A DNA stretch of 64,000 bases from Spirochaetaceae bacterium (GTDB lineage Bacteria > Spirochaetota > Spirochaetia > SZUA-6 > DRHE01), in assembly GCA_020353535.1 (NCBI GenBank), contig CP070696.1, positions 4,544,007 through 4,608,006 of the forward strand, given 5' to 3'. Made by a program: the position numbers and the translations under genes. Positions 53,226-60,971 of the stretch are shown in pieces. The notes under the pieces are model-generated. The model ran no database searches. It saw only the letters and a list, made by a program, of their open reading frames with translations, and was not told where the DNA came from. Positions within the stretch are counted from its first letter, which is position 1; each line of letters opens with the position of its first letter.

Positions 53226-54258
53226 GGAGATATTCCTCACCGGGGGACTGGGCCGGGTATCGATCGGAGGGAGAGATAAAGATACTGTCCGCATCCACTA
53301 CGTCCGACCCGGATACTCCGGTGAAATCCGCCCCCTCGAAATAGCCCATGAAGGTCTCTGAGATTTCCTGGCGAGTCAGGGATGTGTTGAGGCGGATGAT
53401 CTGTACCTCATCGGCGAAGTAACGGGCTGCGGTATCGACATCCTTGTCCAGGAAGGCATCCAAGCAGGCCAAAAGCGCCGCTTTTATTTCAGGTTGCGGT
53501 CCGGCTTCCGGCCCGACAGCCTCCGCTCGCGTTGTCCGGGGCGCAGGCTTCGGATTCCAGTTGGCAGGAGGAAGCTTCTGGCCTACGCTGAACAGCAGCC
53601 ACCTTCCCCTGGACTGGTGCATAAGGTACTTCTGCTGCTGTGTCCAGAAAGCCACCTGCCTGGAAAAGTCCATCTTAGCCCGGATTTGAATGGCATAGGT
53701 CTCCCCCCACGGTCCGGTTACCGGAGAGACGGTTAGGCTGTTGAGGTCGTACACAGAGCTTGGTGCCAGACCTGTCAGGTCAGTGGAGGAGAAAAAGCTG
53801 TTCAGTTGGGTCTCTATCTGACCCTGCGTCATCTCCACGCCCAGATCCCCGAAATAAACAGAACCTTCCATGAGATCCAACATGGAGGCGGTGTCTTTGC
53901 TTAGAAACGCTGAGACTAGTCTTAGGAACTTGCTTTTGAGCAGCTCCTGAGTCGCCTCGGCTCGTGTTCGGGGCACTGCGGCCAGTCTGGCTTTTCCCTC
54001 GAGGATCAGCGCGGCGGCACTCGGCAGATCCCGAAGCTGGATGTTGGCGGGATCGAGTCCGGGATCGATGTTGAACGCCATATCCTTGAAATCCCGCGCT
54101 TTTAGATTTTCTCCCTTTTGTTCATATTGCTGCCCCACCAGATAATAGGCTTCGGCCAGCGTCCTTCGTTCATCTCTTGGCAGGGTCGTATAGAACTGAG
54201 CCCATAGACCGGTAGCTACCAGAGCAAGGAGTACGAGTAGCGGAACTAACTTTTTCAT
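53113..54258 (-). CDS. Secreted protein with an internal duplication (NTF2-like fold?)
   Basis: A 381-residue protein with a signal peptide (to about 20, LWAQF). After a helical region (about 25-100) come two related domains, about 108-234 and 263-381. Each begins K(S/A)xFLxLxxAFLxKD, contains a central QExxxxFxxF/QTQLNSFFSS-like block and a matching DxSxxxxFW ending before a C-terminal WxVFxxxG/F strand. The two domains differ in sequence but share order and spacing, so they probably arose by duplication; the alpha+beta pattern suggests SnoaL/NTF2-type folds. No catalytic motif is apparent. Its 3' end overlaps YkgJ convergently by 113 nt. Two palindromes lie in its leader. Confidence 0.72.
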   Translation of the reverse strand: MKKLVPLLVLLALVATGLWAQFYTTLPRDERRTLAEAYYLVGQQYEQKGENLKARDFKDMAFNIDPGLDPANIQLRDLPSAAALILEGKARLAAVPRTRAEATQELLKSKFLRLVSAFLSKDTASMLDLMEGSVYFGDLGVEMTQGQIETQLNSFFSSTDLTGLAPSSVYDLNSLTVSPVTGPWGETYAIQIRAKMDFSRQVAFWTQQQKYLMHQSRGRWLLFSVGQKLPPANWNPKPAPRTTRAEAVGPEAGPQPEIKAALLACLDAFLDKDVDTAARYFADEVQIIRLNTSLTRQEISETFMGYFEGADFTGVSGSDVVDADSIFISPSDRYPAQSPGEEYLLTVKTRLDLSDTIPFWTRFQDYYFAREMGTWRVFAIF

Positions 54259-54283
54259 CCTTTTCCTCCTATAAAGGTGCCAC

Positions 54284-54326
54284 TGCGACCTGTCGCACCG
54301 GCAGAAGATATCGCGGTTCCGCGATA
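54284..54326 (-). promoter_or_regulatory. Two close inverted repeats in the leader of the duplicated secreted protein
   Basis: TGCGACCTGTCGCA (54284-54297) and TATCGCGGTTCCGCGATA (54309-54326) are near-perfect palindromes lying between a TATAAT-like element (complement of 54331-54336) and the ribosome-binding site AGGAGG of the gene. Either operator sites or a structured leader. Confidence 0.5.
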
Positions 54327-54375
54327 AGAAATTATACCTCTACTATACTACAGTTTGTCCCGGGCTTCAATGGAT

Positions 54376-56037
54376 TCAATATTTGAAGGCACTTTCGCCG
54401 ATGAACTCACGGAGGATGGAGTACTCCGGCACCCAGCTGGGGGGGATCGGGACGAAGTTGTTCAGAAAGGAATAAAGCCGCAGAGCTTCGTTAAATCCTT
54501 CCTGAGCGGGCTTCACGCTCTTCAGCAGAGGCTCGGCGTAGACTTTCAGCACGGACAGTTCGTAATCCAGGGCCGAGTTGAAAGCCGAGTCGGCGGTGTT
54601 TTGAAATGGAAAGATATACTTGTTTTCACCCCGACGTACCGATTCCCACATACACAACGTTTCGTAGGCGCTGTGGCCCCTGAATTGGGAATCCCGCACG
54701 ATCCGGCGTAGAAGGCGGTTGTCAGTGGTGGAGATTCGGTTGTGGTCGTCCAGATTGAGTTGAGTCAGGGCAGACACGTAGATCTTGTATTTCACTTTGC
54801 GGGGAATTGCCGGAGTAAGCTCATCGTTAAGTCCATGGATTCCTTCCAGAACAATGAGTGACCTGTCCGGGAGTGCTCGGGCGATCTGTGTTTCCTGCCG
54901 TTGACCGGTATGGAAGTTGAAACGCGGCAGGAATATCTGTTCTCCGCGCATGAGGCGAAGAAGGTGATCATTCAGGAGCTCAATATCGATCGCCTGCAAG
55001 CTTTCGAAGTCGTAGTTTCCCTCCTCATCCTTGGGGGTTTGTTCTCGGGGCAGGAAGTAGTTGTCCAGGGATATCGAAAATGGATTTCTTCCCAATACCT
55101 GCAGCTGTATTGACAGCTTCTTGGCGAAGGTGGTTTTCCCAGAGGAGGAGGGCCCGGCGATCAGGATGAGTTTGACCTCGTCTCTACGCTCGCATATCTT
55201 GTCGGCAATCAGGGCGATCTTCTTATCATGCAGGGCCTCCGCCACCTGGATAAACTGCCGAACTTGGCGATTGTTGATCAGGTCGTTGAGATGCCCGACA
55301 CAGCGAACGTTTAGAATCTTGCCCCAGTCCTTGTACTCCCTGTAGATGGAAAAAAGAACGGGATTTTCTTGAAAAGGTGCCAGGCGGTCCGGAGTGTTCC
55401 ACGGCGGATAACGGAGCAGGAAGCCTGGGGAGTAGGGCACAACGTCGAAAACTTGCAAAAGATTCGTGTTCGGCACCAGAGGAGCATGGGCCAGATCCAG
55501 AAAATCCCCGCAAGCGAACACAGCTATCTTCTGGTCGTTGCGGTTTTTCAAAAGCAGAACCGTGTCCGGCTGGTTGTTTTTTTCGAAGTACAGTACCGCT
55601 TCGGAATAAGAAATAACTTTGCGCAGAATCGGACAACCCTCAGATACGATCTCCTGCATTCGGCTTTTGAGCTTCTGCACATCCTCATTCGAAGCTGTGG
55701 GCACACCATCGAAGTAGTAGAAATACCCCCGCCCCAGAGAGTGTCCGATGACCAGTCTTCTGTCCGGAAAAGTTTGTTTGGCGGCGATGGTGAGAAGGAA
55801 ACACAGAGAACGGCGATAGACATTTGCCCCGAAACGGGTGTTGAGCTCAACCACCTCAACAGTGGAGTTGACCTCGATACGGTAGGTCAAACTGACCAGG
55901 GCTCCGTTCACCAGAGCCGCGACCACCGGCTGTCGCTGTTCTGAGGCAAACTCGCGGTGTTGGAGGATTTCCTCCACCCTTGTTCCGGACCGATAGCTTT
56001 CAATCCGGCCCGATGGAAAGGTTACGGCTATATTCAT
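54376..56037 (-). CDS. Nucleoside kinase with N-terminal TGS domain (uridine kinase-like fusion)
   Basis: A 553-residue protein: an N-terminal TGS-like domain (about 1-65) of the kind in threonyl-tRNA synthetase, a ThrRS second-additional-like domain (about 70-230), and a phosphoribulokinase/uridine kinase domain (about 285-480) with P-loop GPSSSGKT (295-302) and the later RDxxxRGHSAYET segment. The same architecture is known from Thermotoga and other bacteria and is annotated as nucleoside kinase. The nucleoside specificity is not predicted. ATG 56037; the HD-GYP gene lies 16 nt upstream on the same strand. Confidence 0.85.
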   Translation of the reverse strand: MNIAVTFPSGRIESYRSGTRVEEILQHREFASEQRQPVVAALVNGALVSLTYRIEVNSTVEVVELNTRFGANVYRRSLCFLLTIAAKQTFPDRRLVIGHSLGRGYFYYFDGVPTASNEDVQKLKSRMQEIVSEGCPILRKVISYSEAVLYFEKNNQPDTVLLLKNRNDQKIAVFACGDFLDLAHAPLVPNTNLLQVFDVVPYSPGFLLRYPPWNTPDRLAPFQENPVLFSIYREYKDWGKILNVRCVGHLNDLINNRQVRQFIQVAEALHDKKIALIADKICERRDEVKLILIAGPSSSGKTTFAKKLSIQLQVLGRNPFSISLDNYFLPREQTPKDEEGNYDFESLQAIDIELLNDHLLRLMRGEQIFLPRFNFHTGQRQETQIARALPDRSLIVLEGIHGLNDELTPAIPRKVKYKIYVSALTQLNLDDHNRISTTDNRLLRRIVRDSQFRGHSAYETLCMWESVRRGENKYIFPFQNTADSAFNSALDYELSVLKVYAEPLLKSVKPAQEGFNEALRLYSFLNNFVPIPPSWVPEYSILREFIGESAFKY

Positions 56038-56052
56038 GGGTTTCGGGACTCT

Positions 56053-57207
56053 TTAGATATCCAGCTCTTCCGCCTCTTTCGGGGCTAAACAGCGCCGAAT
56101 CGAGATCCCGTCCTTCTCGACGGTTTTGATCAGCAAAGGTTCACTGATGCGCGTTCTCTCCTTGTCGAACAACACCTGCACGAAGGGAAAACGGGGACTT
56201 TCCGGATTGGTTTTGGCTACCCTGCCGATCGATTCGTCGGAGAGCAGCACCAGGCTTCCCAACGGATAAGCGGAGACGCAGATGATCAGCGATCGGATAG
56301 CCTGCTCATCGTATTTTGTATTTCTTTCTTTGAGCAATTCCATAAGGGCAGCATGGGCGTCCTTCGGAGATTTGAACATTCTCTTCGCCGTGATCGCATC
56401 GTAGGAACACACCACGCCGATGATGCGGGAGTAGAGGCTGATCTTGTCACCACTCAGGCCTTTGGGGTATCCAGAACCGTCGATTCGCTCGTGGTGCTCA
56501 TCGGCGGCCAGGGCGATTTCCTCGGAGACGGAAAAGCTTTTGAGGATTTTATAGCCCAGGGTGGTGTGAGCCCGCACAATTTGCAGTTCTTTGTCCGTCA
56601 GGCTGTCTTCCTTCAGGTAAACCGCATCTGGGAGTTTCAGCATACCGATGTCGTGCAGAAAGGCTGCCAATCCCAATTCGATCATCCGGTGAGGGGGCAG
56701 TTTCATCAGGTCGCCGATTGCCAGAGCCAGAATCGCACTGTTTACACTATGGACATACATGTAGTTTTCCGATGGGTAGACGAACTCAGGATAGCGCAAA
56801 ATTGCGTCCCGGCTGGTTTTTACCATGTCGATCAACAGCTTGATCCTTTCGCTGGTCTGCGGGATGTACAGCCGGTTGTCCTCTCTGTAGCGCTTGAAGG
56901 ATTCCAAGGCAAAGTTGACGAGAGCGTAGTACAACTTCTTGGCTTCCTCCATCTGTTGCTTATCTCTGATGTCCATGTCCAGAACGGAGGTGGTGGAGGT
57001 GTTAGCAGCACCGGAACTGATGTATGCAGGGGCTTCGGTCGGCTGCCCCTCACTCAGGACCTGTTCATAGCCCCATTGTTTCAGCCGCTGAATCAGTTCC
57101 GGAGTCAGCGGCGTGTCGGGAGAGAGAAGGATAAAATTATCGTCCAGGTAAACGGGGGAGTCGAAATAGTGGTCTGGCTGTAGTTCCAGTACGGAGATTT
57201 CCTTCAT
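56053..57207 (-). CDS. HD-GYP domain protein (cyclic-di-GMP phosphodiesterase type)
   Basis: A 384-residue protein. An N-terminal 130 residues of mixed helix precede the HD-GYP domain (about 148-330) with H153, the HD pair H185/D186 (in FLHDIGML), H214, H238/H239, and GYP (246-248) in ERIDGSGYPKGLSG. The catalytic signature is complete, so it can hydrolyse cyclic-di-GMP. A C-terminal extension of about 50 residues follows. It has no sensor domain of known type. It is upstream of and cotranscribable with the TGS-kinase gene. Confidence 0.88.
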   Translation of the reverse strand: MKEISVLELQPDHYFDSPVYLDDNFILLSPDTPLTPELIQRLKQWGYEQVLSEGQPTEAPAYISSGAANTSTTSVLDMDIRDKQQMEEAKKLYYALVNFALESFKRYREDNRLYIPQTSERIKLLIDMVKTSRDAILRYPEFVYPSENYMYVHSVNSAILALAIGDLMKLPPHRMIELGLAAFLHDIGMLKLPDAVYLKEDSLTDKELQIVRAHTTLGYKILKSFSVSEEIALAADEHHERIDGSGYPKGLSGDKISLYSRIIGVVCSYDAITAKRMFKSPKDAHAALMELLKERNTKYDEQAIRSLIICVSAYPLGSLVLLSDESIGRVAKTNPESPRFPFVQVLFDKERTRISEPLLIKTVEKDGISIRRCLAPKEAEELDI

Positions 57208-57290
57208 CGCCTCACCTCAGCATGTAAAATGCGGTACAGCTCTTGCAAAAGCCATCCAAACCATGAACACTCACATTATAGGAACAATCT

Positions 57291-58184
57291 ATGAAATTTA
57301 AAACCATCTACATTCTCTTCAACGCAGTGATCCTGCTCTCTTTCGGCTTTATCTTCCTGATGCCTCTGCTGCTGCTGGGAAGTGATTATTTCGCTCTTTT
57401 TGTTTCCAAAAACTGGATCGCCGGAGCATTGTTCTTGCTGACTCTCATAATTATTAACGGCTATTTCCTCGGGAATTGGAAACTTTTTCGGCTGCTGGAG
57501 AGCGAAGACTGGCGTGGATTGATTCATCTGCTGGAACAGCGGGTGTATCAGAAGGGCAGCTGCCGCCGGGGCGCCATCAAGATGCTGATAAATGCCTATG
57601 TGGTCACCTCCAGTATCGAGAAAATATCCGACCTGGAAACCCATCTGCGGGAGAAAAAACCGGCACTCTTGAGAACTTTTGCCCTGCAATTCGGCATTCC
57701 GTATCTATTGAACATGAAAGACGACCCCAAGTCGGCGGAAACCTACTTCGGGCGGGCGGCGGAGCGCAAAGATGCGCCGCATCGTGACTGGTTACGCTGG
57801 AGCTATGCCTCCTGCCTGTTGCTGCAGCGGCAATTCGATGCTGCCAAAGTTACCCTCCTGGAGCTGCATGAAGATAAACTGGACCCGGTTCTCGAGCTGC
57901 TTACCCTGCACGGTCTGTCCTTCTTTGCCGGCGTCGATCCCCAGCTCGCTGAGAGGGTGGAGCGGGAGCGTCGAAGCCTGGCCCAACGTTACACAGCGGA
58001 GCAGTGGGACAAGAAAATCGAGTCCAACAGCAAACATATTCAAATCATGCTCTTTAACGCCATTATCCGGGACGCCAAAAGTTGGTTGTTCGACAGATCC
58101 GCTGATGGGCTGGGGAGGAGGGAAGCCGGAGATTCCGGAAGCCCTTCCGCGAGTCCGAACGACGAAGAAAAGACCATAAACTGA
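57291..58184 (+). CDS. Two-pass membrane protein with TPR-like helical repeats
   Basis: A 297-residue protein: two hydrophobic helices (about 8-30 and 42-62) followed by a helical repeat region (about 70-235) of TPR-like character, and a disordered acidic/Ser tail (about 260-297). Topology suggests a cytoplasmic repeat domain anchored in the membrane. ATG 57291 has AGGA seven nt upstream, part of a TATAGG that could be the -10 element. Family unknown. It is divergent from the HD-GYP gene. Confidence 0.72.
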   Translation: MKFKTIYILFNAVILLSFGFIFLMPLLLLGSDYFALFVSKNWIAGALFLLTLIIINGYFLGNWKLFRLLESEDWRGLIHLLEQRVYQKGSCRRGAIKMLINAYVVTSSIEKISDLETHLREKKPALLRTFALQFGIPYLLNMKDDPKSAETYFGRAAERKDAPHRDWLRWSYASCLLLQRQFDAAKVTLLELHEDKLDPVLELLTLHGLSFFAGVDPQLAERVERERRSLAQRYTAEQWDKKIESNSKHIQIMLFNAIIRDAKSWLFDRSADGLGRREAGDSGSPSASPNDEEKTIN

Positions 58185-58277
58185 GTTCTGTGCCGGCTGA
58201 GTTCCGTACCGACAGGATACAATAACAGGTCTCTAAAGAGGGTCTCAATCCTTCTTATAATTATAGCTGCGAACCCT

Positions 58278-58297
58278 CAGATTTCTAGCAAAATCTG
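58278..58297. other. Hairpin in the gap before the cysteine-rich gene
   Basis: CAGATTT (58278-58284) and AAATCTG (58291-58297) form a 7-bp stem with a six-nt loop. There is no clear T-run, so it is a weak terminator candidate for the two genes that converge here. Confidence 0.3.
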
Positions 58298-58357
58298 AAG
58301 TTCTAGTTCAGATTTTCCGGTTTCCAAAATGCGTGCTCCAGTTTCTCCCAGCGCGGA

Positions 58358-58555
58358 TTATGAGCGTCTGCTGCCCACAAAGTAGCTGATGCTGCGGTTG
58401 TAGGTCCGCTCCTCCGCTGCACTGAAATAGCAGGCGGGAAGTTCGCTGTGGTTGCGGTGATAGCTGATGCATTCGCAGCAGATTCCGTGGCGCGAGCATC
58501 CAGGGTAGCTGCAGTTGCAGCGGGCCGAGTTCTTCTTCTGATTCACACAATCCAT
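58358..58555 (-). CDS. Small cysteine-rich protein (DUF6485-like)
   Basis: A 65-residue protein with eight cysteines (C3, C13, C15, C20, C26, C27, C29, C42) in a compact NCSYPGC...CCECISYH arrangement, of a kind annotated as DUF6485 in my recollection. It probably binds a metal or iron-sulfur cluster. The start ATG 58555 lies five nt behind AGGAG; a longer frame upstream adds no family sequence. It is divergent from the substrate-binding protein gene. Confidence 0.75.
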   Translation of the reverse strand: MDCVNQKKNSARCNCSYPGCSRHGICCECISYHRNHSELPACYFSAAEERTYNRSISYFVGSRRS

Positions 58556-58699
58556 GTATTCTCCTAAAAACCAGGCGAATCGAGCGCATTCACCATCTGC
58601 GAAGTAACATTTTGTGAAACACGTAACGAAACGATCGTGAGACGGGCTACCGCTCATAGTATTTTTAGATCGTCAAAGTTTCAATGTCAGGAGGAATGT

Positions 58700-59470
58700 A
58701 TGTACAGAAAAATCTTATATTTTGCGCTGTTTGCGTTTGTATCTGGTGTTTCGGCATTGGCGGGAGGAGCGGACGAACAACGCTCCGATAAAAAGATTCA
58801 CTTGGTCATCGCGACGGATGCCAGCTTTCCACCCATGGAGTTTGTTGATGATAACGGTGAAATCGTTGGCTTTGATGTTGATTTGATGAAGGCAGCGGCT
58901 GAAGCGGGTAGCTTCACTTTCGAGTTTATAAACATTCCGTGGGATCAAATATTTGTTGGTCTGGCCGCCGGGGAATATGAGGCAATAATGTCAGCGGTCA
59001 CAATCACTGAGGAACGCAAGAAGACGATGGACGTTTCAACAGCCTACCTCACTATGGCGCAGGTGCTTGTCGTGAACCCGGATTTTATTGTCGTCGACAA
59101 ACTGGAAGATCTCTCCGGGCAGGTAATCGGTGTCCTGGCGGGATCGTTGAGTGCCTACGAGCTCGCCAAGTTCAAGGATCGCTACGGTCTACTGGTAGAA
59201 ACCTACTATGATAGCCTGCCCCTGATCGATGATCTGTTGGCCGGCTTTCTCGCTGCAATCGTAATTGATGAAATCCAAGCTGAGCTTGTAATGGATGACA
59301 TTCACTATACGGGCAGACTACGGATCGTTGGCGAGCCGGTAGCTCAAGAACTCTATGGCATTGCTGTCAACAAAGGCGACAAGAAAATCCTCAATACAAT
59401 CAACGCTGGTTTGGACTCCGTGCTGTACACGAACATTTACGAGCAGATCGTGCACAAGTGGTTTAAGTAG
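58700..59470 (+). CDS. Amino-acid-type ABC substrate-binding protein (orphan)
   Basis: A 256-residue periplasmic binding protein of family SBP_bac_3, with a signal peptide (about 1-20) and the expected blocks ATDASFPPMEFVDDNGEIVGFDVDLM (about 38-63) and later IGVLAGS. It lacks an N-terminal cysteine, so it is not lipidated. ATG 58700 lies behind AGGAGG. No permease or ATPase gene is adjacent, so it is an orphan. The surrounding DNA is AT-richer than average (27/60 GC at 58921-58980, versus 40/60 at 37021-37080). Confidence 0.85.
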   Translation: MYRKILYFALFAFVSGVSALAGGADEQRSDKKIHLVIATDASFPPMEFVDDNGEIVGFDVDLMKAAAEAGSFTFEFINIPWDQIFVGLAAGEYEAIMSAVTITEERKKTMDVSTAYLTMAQVLVVNPDFIVVDKLEDLSGQVIGVLAGSLSAYELAKFKDRYGLLVETYYDSLPLIDDLLAGFLAAIVIDEIQAELVMDDIHYTGRLRIVGEPVAQELYGIAVNKGDKKILNTINAGLDSVLYTNIYEQIVHKWFK

Positions 59471-59473
59471 CTG

Positions 59474-60175
59474 TCAGCCGGTCTCGGTAGTAGCAGCTGG
59501 TTGTTGATCTTTTACACCCTTAATCACAAGCCACAAGGGAAATGCCAATTCAATAATCGAAAGATAACCAACCAGGGCAAATATCTGTTCGTAATTGGGT
59601 GCGAGAATATTTCCAAAACCTTGCGTTAGATAGCATAAAGAGGCAATTACCAACAGGACGCCCAGAACTCTGGGAATGTAGCCCGCCTTGTAGACTAAAT
59701 AACCAAGGAAAAAGAGGTGAAGGGAGAAAAACAACCCCCAAATATGAGCCGCATATTCATGCGCATTGAGAAACACCAACGCGAGAGCATGCAGCTGTTC
59801 TGGTTCGAATGCCATCAAGTAGTCGGCACCGCTTAAAAACAGCAGGGCAACAAAATGATTTAGCAGATTGATACCCTGAACGATGGTCATCGCCAGCCTG
59901 GCGAACGCCGCAACCAGAGAAAGCGTTTTGCTAACTGGTTTGAGCAACACGTAGAGCAATACGAGTATTCCAATTTCAAGTAAAAAAACGACCGAGTCGC
60001 TAACAATGCTGATACGGAACAGCCCCTCAGCGGCCAGGATGTTACTGGCGGTTGTTGCGGCGTCCCCTGGCACGACAAGTTTGCTGGGAACATACAGCAT
60101 ACTGAAGGGAGCGAATACAGTTATGATGAGAATCAAGACCCCTGCGATTCTGCCGGTCTTTTTAAGTGAATTCAT
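59474..60175 (-). CDS. DUF4386-type multi-pass membrane protein
   Basis: A 233-residue protein with about six membrane helices. The beginning MNSLKKTGRIAGVLILI and the overall pattern match the DUF4386 family, whose function is unknown. It reads convergently toward the SBP gene, ending three bases after it. A repeated CTATACTTT and an inverted TTTAGTaaaACTAAA lie upstream and could be operator sites. AT-rich (25/60 GC at 59701-59760). Confidence 0.8.
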   Translation of the reverse strand: MNSLKKTGRIAGVLILIITVFAPFSMLYVPSKLVVPGDAATTASNILAAEGLFRISIVSDSVVFLLEIGILVLLYVLLKPVSKTLSLVAAFARLAMTIVQGINLLNHFVALLFLSGADYLMAFEPEQLHALALVFLNAHEYAAHIWGLFFSLHLFFLGYLVYKAGYIPRVLGVLLVIASLCYLTQGFGNILAPNYEQIFALVGYLSIIELAFPLWLVIKGVKDQQPAATTETG

Positions 60176-60228
60176 TTTCTCTTCCCTCCTCGTGGCCGGG
60201 CAACGATCTTGGATTTCAAGCTTCCATT

Positions 60229-60270
60229 ACTATACTTTTTAGTAAAACTAAACTCCATCACCTATACTTT
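60229..60270. promoter_or_regulatory. Repeat and inverted-repeat cluster upstream of DUF4386 gene
   Basis: CTATACTTT occurs at 60230-60238 and 60262-60270; between them TTTAGT (60238-60243) and ACTAAA (60247-60252) form a 6-bp inverted repeat. A TATAGT lies on the minus strand (complement of 60229-60234). Looks like an operator/promoter region for the DUF4386 gene. Confidence 0.4.
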
Positions 60271-60308
60271 GGTGAAGAGCAGTACTGCAGACACATTTTC
60301 AGAATCGA

Positions 60309-60821
60309 TTGGGGAATCAGTGCCAGCACGCCGACGGCGACATTTTCACCAAGTACAATGAAACCGCCGAGCTCAAGGATTTCATAGTGTGTGGTGTATC
60401 GCTTGTGAAAGATCCCTTCGAAAAAGACATCGAGCTTGCTAACGGCGCACGAGAAGAAATGGCTGCTCGATATAATATTGATTTTGGACACAGCTATGTT
60501 GGAGGTTTTTCGTGGGGAGGCGCCGTGGCCTTGAATATAGGGCTTCTCCAACCGGGTTGGGCGGGGATACATGTTTTGTCCAGTGGTTATCTGCCAGACA
60601 CAATCCCGCGCGCTGCCAAGCCGGTGGTCTCGGTCTACTGGACTGCTGGAGAGAAGGATAGAATTCTGGATTATGAAAAAGTTCAGAGAGATGTGACACG
60701 ACTCCGTAAAAAGGGCTACAACGTCAACTTCGTGCCCATCGAAAGTGGGAACGGGGATAGCCACGCGCTAAGCTGGAGCGACACGGGGGCCGCGTGGGAT
60801 TGGACCTACTCTCAGGAATAG
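60309..60821 (+). pseudogene. Truncated alpha/beta-hydrolase
   Basis: A 170-residue frame that starts inside an alpha/beta hydrolase fold: the nucleophile elbow GGFSWGG (S68), an acid near GEKDRI and the histidine in GDSHALSW are present, but the N-terminal strands with the oxyanion-hole HGxxG region are missing. The frame begins with TTG and has no ribosome-binding site. It is therefore most likely a gene whose 5' end was lost, in the AT-richer block; a functional short form is possible but unlikely. It ends three bases before the tRNA-Leu gene. Confidence 0.6.
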
Positions 60822-60823
60822 GC

Positions 60824-60909
60824 TGCCGGAGACGGGACTTGAACCCGTACGACCCTTACGGGTCAGAGGATTTTAAGTCCTCTGTGTCTGCCAATTCCAC
60901 CACTCCGGC
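60824..60909 (-). tRNA. tRNA-Leu (anticodon TAA)
   Basis: Reading the minus strand, the 86-nt gene begins GCCGGAG and ends CTCCGGC plus a discriminator A. A seven-base acceptor stem, a D arm with GGTGGAATTGGCAGAC, an anticodon stem ACAGAGGAC-TTAAAA-TCCTCTG reading TAA, a long variable arm (ACCCGTAAGGGT) typical of leucine tRNA, and a T arm GGGTTCAAGTCCC are all seen. The CCA end is not encoded. Confidence 0.93.
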
Positions 60910-60924
60910 ATATGATCACCAATG

Positions 60925-60954
60925 ACTATACCTGTATTCGTGACGCTTTGTCGA
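60925..60954 (-). promoter_or_regulatory. Promoter of tRNA-Leu
   Basis: Minus strand TCGACA (complement of 60949-60954), an 18-bp spacer and TATAGT (complement of 60925-60930), 15 bases before the 5' end of the tRNA. Confidence 0.55.
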
Positions 60955-60971
60955 TGACCGACTCTACAGGT

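Noticed and set aside
58185-58215. Possible partial copy of the tRNA-Leu 3' end (TGCCGG... and CCGTAC-like) at the left edge of the accessory block
   Set aside because: Only two short matches of about six bases each; not enough for an attachment-site duplication.
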